This document shows positions 8,491 to 17,661 of a DNA stretch of 64,000 nucleotides, piece after piece. Made by a program: the position numbers and the translations under genes. Under the pieces are notes generated by a model. It did no database searches. It was not told the origin of the DNA and worked only from the letters and a program-made list of their open reading frames with translations. The first letter of the stretch is position 1; each line of letters opens with the position of its first letter. Source of the stretch: Thermoleophilia bacterium (GTDB lineage Bacteria; Actinomycetota; Thermoleophilia; Miltoncostaeales; Miltoncostaeaceae); NCBI GenBank assembly GCA_017882545.1, contig JADGPG010000072.1, positions 1 to 64,000 on the forward strand. The letters are read 5' to 3'.

Positions 8491-9312
8491 TTACACCGCG
8501 ACGCCGTAGCTGCGCAGGGCGTCGTTGAGAGTCGTCTTTCGGTCCGTGGATGCCGTCCGCTGGCCAATGATCAGCGCGCAGGGGAGATGGAACGCCCCGG
8601 CGGGGAAGGTCTTTTCGCGGGTGCCCGGCACGACGACAGAGCGCGGCGGGACATACCCGCGCGTCTCCACGGCGTGATCTCCGGTGACATCGATGATCGG
8701 GGTCGAGGCGGTGATCACGACGTTCGCACCGAGGACGGCCTCGGTGCCGATGCGGACACCCTCGACGACAATCGCTCGCGATCCGAGGAACGCCCCGTCC
8801 TCGACGATGACCGGGCTCGCTTGCGGCGGCTCGAGCACACCGCCGATGCCCACACCACCCGACAGGTGGACATCGGCGCCGATCTGGGCACACGAGCCCA
8901 CCGTCGCCCACGTGTCCACCATCGTGCCCGATCCCACCCAGGCACCAATGTTGACGTAGGACGGCATCATGACCGCCCCGGGCGCGAGGTAGCTCCCGTA
9001 CCGGGCTACCGCCGGCGGGACCACACGCACGCCGTCCTCGGGGCGCACCGCCTTGAGCGGGACCTTGTCGAAGTACGTAAACGGACCAATCTCGATCGGC
9101 GCCGACACCGTGATGCGGAAGTAGACGAGGATCGCCTTCTTGACCCATTCGTTGACCCGCCATGCCCCGTCGACCAGCTCGGCGACGCGGATCTCGCCAC
9201 GGTCGAGCAACGCGATCGCTTCCTGGACCCTGTGGGCGTCGGCGGCGGCCACGTCGGCGGGCACCTCAAATAGGCGGTCGATATCGGCCGCTAGCGCGTC
9301 AAACCTCGTCAC
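8491..9312 (-). CDS. dapD: Tetrahydrodipicolinate N-succinyltransferase
   Basis: The product has 273 residues, the normal length for the proteobacterial-type enzyme that uses succinyl-CoA. A helical N-terminal domain is followed by left-handed beta-helix hexapeptide repeats (from about residue 105: YLAPGAVMMPSYVNIGAWVG, then GTMVDTWATVGSCAQIG). GVGIGGVLEPPQA and AFLGSRAIVVEG are hallmark stretches. GTG start overlaps the dapC stop by four bases (GTGA), so it is the third gene of dapE-dapC-dapD. Together with dapE this shows that meso-DAP is made by the succinylase route. Confidence 0.95.
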   Translation of the reverse strand: MTRFDALAADIDRLFEVPADVAAADAHRVQEAIALLDRGEIRVAELVDGAWRVNEWVKKAILVYFRITVSAPIEIGPFTYFDKVPLKAVRPEDGVRVVPPAVARYGSYLAPGAVMMPSYVNIGAWVGSGTMVDTWATVGSCAQIGADVHLSGGVGIGGVLEPPQASPVIVEDGAFLGSRAIVVEGVRIGTEAVLGANVVITASTPIIDVTGDHAVETRGYVPPRSVVVPGTREKTFPAGAFHLPCALIIGQRTASTDRKTTLNDALRSYGVAV

Positions 9313-10469
9313 AGAACCTCCCGGAGGATCGCCGCGGCGCGGCGACAGTCGTCAATCGTCGGAACCAGCGCAAACCTGATGTACCCCTCGCCGGACGGAC
9401 CCAAAAACGCGCCAGGCGCAACGACGATGCCGTACTCCAGAAGCCGTTCGGCCCACGACGCTGATGTCCCGCCGGCGGGGAGTCGCACCCAGAGGTACAT
9501 TCCGGCATCGCTGCCGTGGATCTCCAGGCCCCGGTCGACGATGGCCTCGGACAGGATCGACCGCTTGACCGCATAGCGCTCGCGCGCCTCCTCCACGTGC
9601 GCCTCGTCGCCCCACGCTGCGATCGCCGCGCGTTGCACGAATTCCTGGGGCGCGGTGCCCACGGTTGGGCGAAAGAGTTTGAGGGCGGCGATGAGATCCG
9701 GCGGGCCGGCGACAAAACCCGACCGGTACCCGGTCATCGACGACCGCTTGCTCAGCGTGTTGATCGCCACGACATGGGATCGGTCCGCACACTCGAGTGC
9801 CGAGACCGGTGGCCCATCACCGAATCCGAGCTCCGAGTATGCCTCGTCGGACGCGATCCAGAACCCATAGCGCGCCGCCAGTGCCGCCAGGTCGTCGTAC
9901 AGCGCGAGCGGTGCCAGCGCCCCGGTGGGGTTATTGGGGTAGTTGACCCAGACCAGCGCAACGCGCGGCCAGACATCATCCGGCACGGAGCCGAAATCCG
10001 GCAGAAACCCGCGATCGGCCGTCAGCGGAAGGCTGAGCACCTCGGCGCCGGCGAACCGTGCGCCGCGCGCGGGCACCGGATATCCCGGTTCGGTCACGAT
10101 CACCAGATCCTTGCCGCCCGGAACGTCGACCACGACCTGGGCCAGCGAGAACACCGCCTCCTTGGATCCCAGGGTCGGAACGACCTCGGAATTCGGGTCG
10201 AGCAGGATACCGAACCGCCGGAGCACCCAGTCCGCGATCGCGGCCCGCAACTCCGGCAGGCCGGCGGCCTTTGGATACTCCATCGTCTCCCGGATCCCGG
10301 CGACCAACGCCTCACGGATGATCGCGGCCGTCGGCTCGCGGGGATCGCCGACGCCGAAATCGACCAACTCGACGCCCCGCTCCACGACCCGGCGCTTGGC
10401 GTCGTCGAGGCGGGCGAACGGGTAGGCACCGACCTCGCGCACGACCGGTGAGATTGGGCCGCCGGTCAC
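9309..10469 (-). CDS. dapC: Succinyldiaminopimelate transaminase (class I/II aminotransferase)
   Basis: The product has 386 residues, a fold-type I PLP aminotransferase. The PLP lysine is in NTLSKRSSMTGYRSGF, and the Asn/Asp pair is in VNYPNNPTGA and ASDEAY. The step (N-succinyl-2-amino-6-ketopimelate to N-succinyl-LL-DAP with glutamate) is assigned from its position between dapE and dapD with four-base overlaps on both sides. Alone, the sequence fits several aminotransferases. Confidence 0.88.
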   Translation of the reverse strand: MTGGPISPVVREVGAYPFARLDDAKRRVVERGVELVDFGVGDPREPTAAIIREALVAGIRETMEYPKAAGLPELRAAIADWVLRRFGILLDPNSEVVPTLGSKEAVFSLAQVVVDVPGGKDLVIVTEPGYPVPARGARFAGAEVLSLPLTADRGFLPDFGSVPDDVWPRVALVWVNYPNNPTGALAPLALYDDLAALAARYGFWIASDEAYSELGFGDGPPVSALECADRSHVVAINTLSKRSSMTGYRSGFVAGPPDLIAALKLFRPTVGTAPQEFVQRAAIAAWGDEAHVEEARERYAVKRSILSEAIVDRGLEIHGSDAGMYLWVRLPAGGTSASWAERLLEYGIVVAPGAFLGPSGEGYIRFALVPTIDDCRRAAAILREVL

Positions 10470-11566
10470 GCCGACGCGACCGTGCCGTCAGCGGTGATGA
10501 ACCGAACCAATGCGCGGTAGGTACGCGCCAGTTCATCGATCGCCACCCGCTCCTCACGGGTGTGTGCCATCGCGGTGGCACCGGGACCGAGATTCACTGC
10601 GTCGATCCCGACCTCGGTGAACTGCGCAACCGGCGTCCACGCCTGTTTCGGGGCCACCGTGAAGTCGCCGCTCGCGACGAGCCGCGCCAACAGCGGGGTC
10701 GGGGGTGCCACCTTGCCCGACGCAGCGACGCTGGTGATCTCGAACTCGCCAGCGTCCCCGACCAGATCCCGGATCGCGGCGATGGCTTGGTCCGGGGTAC
10801 GGTCGGGGGTGAACCGGAAGTTGACGTGACACTCGACGAGGTCGGGAATGACGTTGTCGGCGACCCCGCCCTGGATGCGGGTCACGCTCACGACCTCCGT
10901 GAACGAGAGCCCGTCGATCTCGACCACCCGCGGCGCGGCACCGACGAGACCGGCCAGACCGGCGACGGCCCGGTTGATCGCGTTGTCGCCGCTCCACGGC
11001 CGCGCCGAATGGGCGGCACGGCCGCGGAAGCGCAGCGTCCCGTTGAGATTGCCGACACACCCGGATTGAATCGTGTTGTCGGTCGGTTCGAGCACGATCG
11101 CCAGCGCCGCCGTCGCGAGGTCGGGGCAGGCGGCGAATGCACCGGGAAGCGGGCTCTCGCGCACGGGCAACTCCTCGCGCGTGAAGACCACAAGTGCCAC
11201 GTCCACGGCCCGTTCGGGCCGCTCGTCGGCGATCCAACGGGCGAGCTCGAGCATCACCGCGACGCCGCCCTTCATGTCGCTCGCCCCGAGGCCGACGACC
11301 TCGGTGTCGGTCATGTGCCCGGGGAAGTTGTCCTGTGGCGGAACCGTGTCCACATGTCCGGCAAGCACGATCAGAGGGACCCCGGGCCGGCGCGGCGTCG
11401 CCGCGATGACGGTCTCGGCGTCGTCGAACCACAGCTCGAAGCCGTCGGGGATCAGGGCACGGACCGCGTGCATGATCGTCGCCTCCGCGCGTGAGACGGA
11501 CGCAATGTTGACCAACTCGAGCGTGCGCTCGGCAAGTCGCTTCCCGATCGTCGGATCAGAGCTCAC
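10466..11566 (-). CDS. dapE: Succinyl-diaminopimelate desuccinylase
   Basis: The product has 366 residues, an M20-family di-zinc amidohydrolase. Metal ligands are visible in LAGHVDTVPP (His, Asp), GASDMKGG (Asp), the FTREE pair (the catalytic Glu) and the late VNLGPGATAMAHTREE (His). The sequence resembles the actinobacterial DapE type. The GTG start (11566) has no ribosome binding site. On the minus strand TACCAT (11575-11580) ends eight bases before it, suggesting a leaderless transcript. This -10 box overlaps the dut start codon. Confidence 0.93.
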   Translation of the reverse strand: MSSDPTIGKRLAERTLELVNIASVSRAEATIMHAVRALIPDGFELWFDDAETVIAATPRRPGVPLIVLAGHVDTVPPQDNFPGHMTDTEVVGLGASDMKGGVAVMLELARWIADERPERAVDVALVVFTREELPVRESPLPGAFAACPDLATAALAIVLEPTDNTIQSGCVGNLNGTLRFRGRAAHSARPWSGDNAINRAVAGLAGLVGAAPRVVEIDGLSFTEVVSVTRIQGGVADNVIPDLVECHVNFRFTPDRTPDQAIAAIRDLVGDAGEFEITSVAASGKVAPPTPLLARLVASGDFTVAPKQAWTPVAQFTEVGIDAVNLGPGATAMAHTREERVAIDELARTYRALVRFITADGTVASA

Positions 11567-11574
11567 GGCGCGAC

Positions 11575-12057
11575 ATGGTAGATGTCATGATCGGGCTGCG
11601 CATGTCCGACGATCCGCCCCGCCCCGAAATGCTGCCCGTCCAACGCCTGCACCCGGACGCCGTCCTCCCCGTGCGGGCCCATGCCTGGGATGCGGGGCTC
11701 GATCTGGTGGCCGTCGACACGGTCCACCTTGAGCCCGGAGCGCGCGGGGTCGTGGCGACGGGCCTTGCGGTGGCGATCCCCCCGGGTTGGGCGGGGCTGG
11801 TCGTCCCGCGCTCCGGACTGGCGCGGCGCCACGGCATCACGCTCACCAACAGCCCCGGCCTGATCGACGCCGGCTACCGGGGCGAAGTGCAGATCCTGGT
11901 CATCAACCATGATCGGGCACCACAGACGATCTCTGCCGGCGAGCGGGTGGCGCAATTGGTGATCGTCCCGGTGGCGGTCGCCGAGCCCGTGGAGGTGGAC
12001 GAGCTGCCGGACTCGGACGGCCGCGCTGGTGGTGGCTTCGGGTCCACCGGGCGCTAG
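11575..12057 (+). CDS. dut: dUTP diphosphatase
   Basis: The product has up to 160 residues. It hydrolyses dUTP to dUMP as a trimer. All five family motifs are seen: WDAGLDL, VPRSGLA, GLIDAGYRGEV, GERVAQLV and, at the C-terminus, GRAGGGFGSTGR. The start is uncertain: ATG 11575, 11587 and 11602 are in frame, and family alignment favours 11602 because the first nine to eighteen residues look extra. Divergent from dapE; if 11575 is used only eight bases separate the two start codons. Confidence 0.94.
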   Translation: MVDVMIGLRMSDDPPRPEMLPVQRLHPDAVLPVRAHAWDAGLDLVAVDTVHLEPGARGVVATGLAVAIPPGWAGLVVPRSGLARRHGITLTNSPGLIDAGYRGEVQILVINHDRAPQTISAGERVAQLVIVPVAVAEPVEVDELPDSDGRAGGGFGSTGR

Positions 12058-12074
12058 GCGGGCTCGCCCCGGCA

Positions 12075-12821
12075 CTACGCCGCGCCCCGGTTGGCGACAC
12101 GGGCGATGGCCGCGTCATGGGCCTGCTGTTCGAGCGTGTCGTCGAGCGGAGCGAGCTCGACCGGAGCGTCGGTGGCATGCTCGAGCGCCCATCCGAGCAA
12201 CAGATCGGCCAGACGGGGATTCTTCGGCAACAGCGGACCGTGCAGATAGGTGCCGATGGCGCGCCCGGTCACCGCACCCTCGCTGCCGTCCTCGTCGTTG
12301 TTGCCGTGGCCGTGCACGACCCGCCCGAACGGGACACTCCCCGGACCGAGCCGCGTCCGCCCGGCATGGTTCTCGAACCCCACGACCGTGATCGGCGCCC
12401 CGGGAAGCTCGACACTGATCACCACGTCGCCGATCAGCCGCGTTGGCCCGGCGACGGTATCGGCGTCGAGCAGCCCGATCCCCGGCATCCGGGTCCCGTC
12501 GACGCCCGTGTAGCCGTGCCCCGCCAGCTGATAGCCGCCGCAGACCGCGAGCAGCACCGCCTGCCCGGCGACTGCCCGGTGCAGCACGTCGGCCTTCGCC
12601 GACGCGAGATCGTCGGCCACGATCATCTGGTCGCGATCCTGTCCGCCGCCGAGGTAGTAGAGGTCGGCATCGTGGGGGATCGCCGCGCCGATCCCCGCCT
12701 CGATCACCTCGAGCCCGTGACCGCGCCAGGCCAGCCGCTGGCGGAAGACCGCGATGTTGCCACGATCCGCGTAGATGTTGAGTTCGTCGGGGTAGAGATG
12801 GCAGATGCGGACCGTGGTCAT
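12075..12821 (-). CDS. gatD: Lipid II glutaminyl synthase, glutaminase subunit GatD
   Basis: The product has 248 residues, a class I glutamine amidotransferase of the CobB/CobQ type. The catalytic Cys is in LLAVCGGYQL and the His in IGTYLHGPLLPKNP. It frees ammonia for MurT, which amidates the D-Glu carboxyl of lipid II to D-isoglutamine, needed for cross-linking in Gram-positives. The ATG at 12821 overlaps the upstream methyltransferase stop (ATGA). In other genomes gatD follows murT directly; here a methyltransferase separates them. Confidence 0.94.
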   Translation of the reverse strand: MTTVRICHLYPDELNIYADRGNIAVFRQRLAWRGHGLEVIEAGIGAAIPHDADLYYLGGGQDRDQMIVADDLASAKADVLHRAVAGQAVLLAVCGGYQLAGHGYTGVDGTRMPGIGLLDADTVAGPTRLIGDVVISVELPGAPITVVGFENHAGRTRLGPGSVPFGRVVHGHGNNDEDGSEGAVTGRAIGTYLHGPLLPKNPRLADLLLGWALEHATDAPVELAPLDDTLEQQAHDAAIARVANRGAA

Positions 12822-13582
12822 TCCGCAACCCCGCAGCGGTACACCTGGCGTTCGGCGCCCGCCTCGAGACGGGCACCCGCGAAGTCTCCGAAGGCCTGCA
12901 GCACCTCGAACCCCGCCCGCCCAAGGAGGTGACACAGCTCCGGCGGGGTGAAGATGTGGACCTCGTGGTGGCGAAAGAACGCGCGCATGGCTCCGTCCGG
13001 AGAGATCTCGTCGACCCGGTGGGTGAATTGCGCGGTCTGCGTCACCGGATCGACCCACTCGAACCAGAACGCATGGGCCAGCCGCGCGCCGGTGTTCGGG
13101 TCCTCAAATACGTCACCGGCGCGCACGATCCCGATCGACGACTGGACGTCGACGACGTCGGGCATGGCCACGTCGAACCAGAACTCCGCGCCGGGAGCCA
13201 GACACGCCCGGATGCGTTCCAAGCATGCGATCTGGTCGTCCGGCGCGGTGAGGACCTGCAACGTGTTCATGGGGGCAATCGCGAGTGCGACCTGCGCGTC
13301 AAGCACGAAGGTCCGCATGTCGGCCGCGACCAGGGCGATCCGATCCGCGACTCCGGCCGCGTCCGCGGCGGCGCTGAGCGCAGCAAGCATCGCCGGATCG
13401 GCATCGAGCGCCACGACCGCACAGCCTTCGCGGGCCAGGGCGATGCTGACGCGTCCGGCCGCAGCGCCCACGTCGAGCACCGGACCATCGACCTGGGCGG
13501 CGATGGCGCGCCAGAGCGGGAGGTCCTCGGTGTAATGCGCGTGTTCGAGCAAGTAGCGCGTGGCGTCGGTGCGGTCAGTCAT
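12818..13582 (-). CDS. SAM-dependent methyltransferase between murT and gatD
   Basis: The product has 254 residues, a class I Rossmann methyltransferase. The SAM-binding motif I is GPVLDVGAAAGRVSIALA, the acidic end of strand 2 is VVALDAD, and APMNTLQVL resembles motif IV. Its start overlaps the murT stop by eight bases and its stop overlaps gatD by four, so all three are translationally coupled. Substrate unknown. The position raises the possibility of a role in peptidoglycan precursor chemistry, but fold alone cannot show it. Confidence 0.8.
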   Translation of the reverse strand: MTDRTDATRYLLEHAHYTEDLPLWRAIAAQVDGPVLDVGAAAGRVSIALAREGCAVVALDADPAMLAALSAAADAAGVADRIALVAADMRTFVLDAQVALAIAPMNTLQVLTAPDDQIACLERIRACLAPGAEFWFDVAMPDVVDVQSSIGIVRAGDVFEDPNTGARLAHAFWFEWVDPVTQTAQFTHRVDEISPDGAMRAFFRHHEVHIFTPPELCHLLGRAGFEVLQAFGDFAGARLEAGAERQVYRCGVAE

Positions 13583-14960
13583 TGGCCCAGTATGCGTCGG
13601 CGGCCCCGCGTGTGACCAGAATGGCCCGGAGCTCGAGCATGGCGGTGTATGTCGGCAGGACGTAGAGCGGCCGCGCGGGCGGCGTGAACGAGACCGCCAG
13701 ATCCAGCGCCCGGGCGGGGTCGGGGACGATGTGGACGTGGGAGCGGTCCAGGCCCGCATAGACAAACCGCAACGCCATCTCGAAGGCCCGGTCTCCGGTC
13801 ACGACCAGGCTGCCGATCCGGTCCAACAACGGTTCGTAGTCGACGTCCCAGATCCAGCTGACGTCCCTGCCGTCGGCGGTGCGGTCATTGAGGGCGATCA
13901 GCAAATGCAGCGGGTCCGGATCGAGTGCGACCGTCTGGACCGTCACATTGGCGCCGGCCGGGTTCTTGGCGAGCAGCAGCACGACCTCGCGCCCGTCGAG
14001 GTGCAGACGTTCGGCACGCCCGAAGGCGGGCTCCGCCGCGGCCAGCGCCGGCCCGATCGTCGCGGGCGCGATATCGAGCGCCACGGCCGCGGCGGCGGCG
14101 GCGGTCGCGTTGTAGGCGTTGTGCACACCGGGAAGCGCGATGTGGGCCGCCAGCGGTCCGGTCGGCGTCAGAATCTCGAGGTCGACGGCGTGTGTGCCGT
14201 CGAGCCGCACCGAGCGCGCCGAGATGTCGAGGTCCGGACGGCGAGCGCCGCAGGCCGGGCAGTGCCACACGCCCATGTGTCCCAGCGCGACGCGCGAGTA
14301 GACGAGCGGTCCGGCACAGACCCGACACCGGATCGAGTCCGCGGCATGGGGGAGCGCGCCGATCGCGATGCCCGGGTCATCGATCCCGAAATACAGCGTG
14401 CGATGGAGGCCATCAGCCAGCGAGGCGATCGCCGGGTCGTCGGCGTTGAGGACAAGGACGGTCTGCTCCGGGAGGGTGGTGATCATGCGCGCCCAGGCAT
14501 CGGTGATCGCCTCCAGTTCCCCATATCGGTCGAGCTGGTCCCGGAACAGGTTCATCAGGACGACCACACGGGGCGCCAGCCGCGCAACCACCTCAGGCAA
14601 TGCGAACTCATCGACCTCGAACAGGCCGAACTCCGGTGTAGGTCGGACGCGCGCACCCTCGAGCAGGGCCGTGGCGACGCCGTAGACAAGATTCGCCCCG
14701 GCACGGTTCGCGACGACGGGCCAGCCCTCGGCTCCGAGACAGCCGGCGATCAGGCGGGAGGTCGTCGTCTTGCCGTTGGTGGCCGAGACCACCAGCGATC
14801 CGCGGGCCAGGTCGCCCGCGAGATCTTGGATCGCATCCGGCCGCAACCGCAGCAGCACCCGTCCCGGGGCGCTGGTGCCGCCGCCGCGCCCGAGTCGCCT
14901 GGACAGGGCGCCGACGCCGCGCGCGACCGCCCGTGATGGGCCGCGCGGGGCGATGGTCAT
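13575..14960 (-). CDS. murT: Lipid II glutaminyl synthase, Mur-ligase subunit MurT
   Basis: The product has 461 residues. It is a Mur ligase-like ATPase that activates the D-Glu of lipid II for amidation. P-loop VSATNGKTTTS; a Cys4 zinc ribbon typical of MurT (CRVCAG, then CPACGARRPD); a C-terminal DUF1727 region with DVSWIWDVDYE, whose Asp completes the GatD catalytic triad in known structures. The start ATG 14960 is chosen for its GAGGA ribosome site and position seven bases after the rpiA stop. The upstream in-frame extension to 15026 lies inside rpiA. Confidence 0.95.
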   Translation of the reverse strand: MTIAPRGPSRAVARGVGALSRRLGRGGGTSAPGRVLLRLRPDAIQDLAGDLARGSLVVSATNGKTTTSRLIAGCLGAEGWPVVANRAGANLVYGVATALLEGARVRPTPEFGLFEVDEFALPEVVARLAPRVVVLMNLFRDQLDRYGELEAITDAWARMITTLPEQTVLVLNADDPAIASLADGLHRTLYFGIDDPGIAIGALPHAADSIRCRVCAGPLVYSRVALGHMGVWHCPACGARRPDLDISARSVRLDGTHAVDLEILTPTGPLAAHIALPGVHNAYNATAAAAAAVALDIAPATIGPALAAAEPAFGRAERLHLDGREVVLLLAKNPAGANVTVQTVALDPDPLHLLIALNDRTADGRDVSWIWDVDYEPLLDRIGSLVVTGDRAFEMALRFVYAGLDRSHVHIVPDPARALDLAVSFTPPARPLYVLPTYTAMLELRAILVTRGAADAYWAND

Positions 14961-14967
14961 CGCATCC

Positions 14968-15651
14968 TCACGCCGGCAGCGGGTACTCGGCGAGGGTCGT
15001 GACCGATCCGTCCGGTGCCCCGACAAACACGTGCTCGGTCCGGACGCGAAACAGTCCCGTGTCGACGACGCCGGGGACTGCGCGGACCCGGGCGTCCAGG
15101 ACTTCCCAGTCGCTCCCGGCGGGAACCGTCAGATCGACGATCGCCAGCTGATCATCCGACCGGCCGGGGCGGCGGACCGGTGCGAGATCGGGAAGCTCGA
15201 CGGCGACGTGCTGGACGGCGAACGGCACGACGGCGATCGGCAGAACGCCCCAGGCGTCGAGTGTCGTTGAGATCTTCGGCGCGTCCACCAGCACGAGGAA
15301 GCGGCCAGCCGAACCGTCGACGATCCGCTCCCGCACGAGCGCACCGCCGGCACCCTTGATCGTCAGCCCGGACGGTACGACGAGATCCGCACCGTCGAAG
15401 GCAATGTCGACCGGTTCACGCATACGGGCGAGCGGGATCGCGAGCTCGCGCGCAAGCGCCTGGCTGGCCTGGGAGGTGGGAACGCCGACGCAGGTCAGCC
15501 CGTCGGCGACGCGGCGCCCGAGGGCCCGGATCCCGGCGGCGGCGGCTCGCCCCGTCCCGAGGCCGACGCGGTCACCGTCAGCAACCAGTGCGGCGGCGGC
15601 ACGGCCCGCGGCTTCCCAGGCCCGTGTACGTCCGTCATCATGTGCACCCAT
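14968..15651 (-). CDS. rpiA: Ribose-5-phosphate isomerase A
   Basis: The product has 227 residues. It interconverts ribose 5-phosphate and ribulose 5-phosphate. The phosphate loop is GLGTGRAAA, the catalytic Asp region DIAFDGADLV, and the lysine loop KGAGGALVRERIV (KGGGGA in most members). First gene of rpiA-murT-methyltransferase-gatD. A TAGCCT hexamer (15659-15664, minus strand) ends seven bases before the ATG, so the operon mRNA is probably leaderless at rpiA. Confidence 0.93.
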   Translation of the reverse strand: MGAHDDGRTRAWEAAGRAAAALVADGDRVGLGTGRAAAAGIRALGRRVADGLTCVGVPTSQASQALARELAIPLARMREPVDIAFDGADLVVPSGLTIKGAGGALVRERIVDGSAGRFLVLVDAPKISTTLDAWGVLPIAVVPFAVQHVAVELPDLAPVRRPGRSDDQLAIVDLTVPAGSDWEVLDARVRAVPGVVDTGLFRVRTEHVFVGAPDGSVTTLAEYPLPA

Positions 15652-15680
15652 ATCCCTAAGGCTATGCGAGTTGCCAGACG

Positions 15681-16595
15681 ATGACCGAAATCGGCCCCGG
15701 AGTACGGATGATCGACACGCGCCTCGGCGGCCGCCGCGGGTTGACGAGCGCGTACCTGATCGACGGCACTCGGCCGGCCGTGGTGGACCCCGGCCCAGAG
15801 ACGTCGGCGGCGCTGCTGATCAGTGAGCTGCATGACATCGGCATGGGCCCGGACGACCTCGCCTGGATTGTGCTGACGCACATCCACCTCGATCACTGTG
15901 GCGGGACCGGAGCCCTGGCGGCGGCGTTCCCGCGCGCGCAAGTCGTCGTGCATGAACGTGGCGCCCGGCACCTCGCTGAGCCCGCGCGCCTCGTGGCGGC
16001 CTCACATGAGGTCTACGGACGGACGGCGCCCCTGCACGGCGGGCTCACCGCGACATCCGCCGAGCGGATCGTGGTTGCCCCCGACGGGCATCGCGTCGAC
16101 GTCGGCGGCGGGACGCTCGAGATGATCGCCACCCCGGGACACGCCCGCCATCACATGTCCGTGCTGCACGAGGCCAGCGGCATGCTGATCATCGGGGATG
16201 CTGCCGGAACGCAGTTGGCGGGAGGCCGTCTGTACCCCAACGTCCCGCCTTCGGACGTCGATATCGCCGCAGGCCGGAACAGCATTCTGCGCCTCGGCGA
16301 GCGGGGGGCGACGACGATTACCCTCTCGCACTTCGGCCCGACCGCAGATCCCGAGACAACCCTCGCCGACGCCGATGATGCGCTCGAGCGGCTCGGGCAT
16401 GCGGCGCTGGAGGGGTACCGCGCCGGCGGCCGTGACGGGATTGCAGCAGCCATCGACCGCTACCTTCCGTTGGCTGCGACAGTCGGAAACCCCGAGGTCG
16501 TCGCTTTGTGGGAGTGGCTGTCCTGGGATGAGAACAACATCTTGGGGCTGGAGATCTGGGCCGAACGCCAAGACGCGGCGGGGGACGGCGCATGA
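15681..16595 (+). CDS. MBL-fold metallohydrolase
   Basis: The product has 304 residues. The zinc motif THIHLDHCGG (HxHxDH), the later TPGHARHH (His) and LIIGDAAG (Asp), and LSHFGP (His) give the full metal set of a metallo-beta-lactamase-fold hydrolase. It resembles glyoxalase II-like or lactonase-like members, and the substrate cannot be read from sequence. The next gene starts in its stop (ATGA), suggesting a shared function or co-regulation with the NrtR-like protein. Confidence 0.85.
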   Translation: MTEIGPGVRMIDTRLGGRRGLTSAYLIDGTRPAVVDPGPETSAALLISELHDIGMGPDDLAWIVLTHIHLDHCGGTGALAAAFPRAQVVVHERGARHLAEPARLVAASHEVYGRTAPLHGGLTATSAERIVVAPDGHRVDVGGGTLEMIATPGHARHHMSVLHEASGMLIIGDAAGTQLAGGRLYPNVPPSDVDIAAGRNSILRLGERGATTITLSHFGPTADPETTLADADDALERLGHAALEGYRAGGRDGIAAAIDRYLPLAATVGNPEVVALWEWLSWDENNILGLEIWAERQDAAGDGA

Positions 16596-17266
16596 CCCAG
16601 GTCAGCGTCGAACTGGTCGTCATGACGGTCCAGGACGGCGCGCTCGATGTGCTGCTGGTGCGACGGCCCGGCAACGCCTGGGCGCTGCCGCAGGGACCGA
16701 CCCTGGGGTCGCCGTTGTCCGTCGATGCCGCCCGGGCGCTCGCCGACCAAACCGGGATCACCGACATTCGACTGGAGCAGCTCTACAGCTTCGACCGCGA
16801 CGGCGACACCCAGGTTGCCGTCAGCTACATGGCCCTGATCGCGGCCGATCGTCACCCCCTCGCACCGGGCCCGGACATCGTCGAGGTGCGCTGGTTCCCG
16901 CTCCACGACCTGCCGACACTCGCGATCGGGCACGCGGATGCCGTCGGCTACGGGCACGCGCGTCTGCGCGCCAAGACCGCCTATGCGCCGATCGCAGTGG
17001 AACTGTTGCCGGAGACATTTACGCTCGGGGAGCTGCAGGCGGTGTACGAGGTGGTGCTCGGAGAACACCTGGATACGAGGAACTTCCGCCGCGACGTACT
17101 CGGTGCCGGCATTGTCGAGGAGGCCGGCACGGCCCGTCGTCCCGGCCCCGGCCGACCTGCGCGCCTGTATCGATCGCGGGGCACCGACTTCGCCGTCGTC
17201 GCCCGTGAGCGCAGAATCGCGGGCCGGATCGGCCGCACGGATGCGCAGGAGACGTCGACAGAGTGA
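16592..17266 (+). CDS. NrtR-like regulator: degenerate NUDIX domain plus winged helix
   Basis: The product has 224 residues. Residues 1 to about 140 have the NUDIX fold (SVELVVMTVQDGALDVLLV, ALPQG) but the Nudix box lacks its catalytic glutamates (LSVDAARALADQTG). About 150-205 is a winged helix with LDTRNFRRDVLGAG, ending PGRPARLYR, as in NrtR proteins, which sense ADP-ribose or related compounds and control NAD-synthesis genes. I infer a regulator rather than a hydrolase. No NAD-synthesis gene is adjacent, so the target is open. Confidence 0.8.
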   Translation: MTQVSVELVVMTVQDGALDVLLVRRPGNAWALPQGPTLGSPLSVDAARALADQTGITDIRLEQLYSFDRDGDTQVAVSYMALIAADRHPLAPGPDIVEVRWFPLHDLPTLAIGHADAVGYGHARLRAKTAYAPIAVELLPETFTLGELQAVYEVVLGEHLDTRNFRRDVLGAGIVEEAGTARRPGPGRPARLYRSRGTDFAVVARERRIAGRIGRTDAQETSTE

Positions 17267-17397
17267 CGTAATGCCCACCCACGCAGGGGATACCGTCCGT
17301 ATGATGTCCGAAGCAGTCGCGATCCTATGACCAATGCTCGGCGCCAACGCTGTCGCGTGGTAGCGTCCGATGCGTACCGAAGTGCGAAAGGACTGGC

Positions 17398-17658
17398 ATG
17401 GCGTCAGCGAACCACGAAGCGAACGAGCTGCTGCCGATCACGTGGCCGTTCCGCGCCGCCGGAACCGTGATGATCTTCGCGACGGTTTGGTTCTGTGCGG
17501 GGTGGGCGATCAAGGGCCAGGACAACGGCCACACGCTGGCTGGTCACATGCCCGTCTTCTGGATCTCGATCTACCTGACCATTGCCTTGGTCGTCGTCGG
17601 CGGCATCCTGAACTTCTATCGGGAGCGCAAGCGCCGCAGCCTGCTCGAGCAGCCCTAG
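17398..17658 (+). CDS. Small two-TM membrane protein, unknown
   Basis: The product has 86 residues. Two hydrophobic helices at about 20-38 and 51-72 are separated by a short hydrophilic loop (IKGQDNGHTLAGH), with a basic C-terminal tail (YRERKRRS). Ribosome site AAGGA precedes the ATG. A TAGCGT hexamer about 35 bases upstream is a possible -10 box. The next gene begins three bases after the stop. I do not recognise a family. Confidence 0.75.
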   Translation: MASANHEANELLPITWPFRAAGTVMIFATVWFCAGWAIKGQDNGHTLAGHMPVFWISIYLTIALVVVGGILNFYRERKRRSLLEQP

Positions 17659-17661
17659 CGG

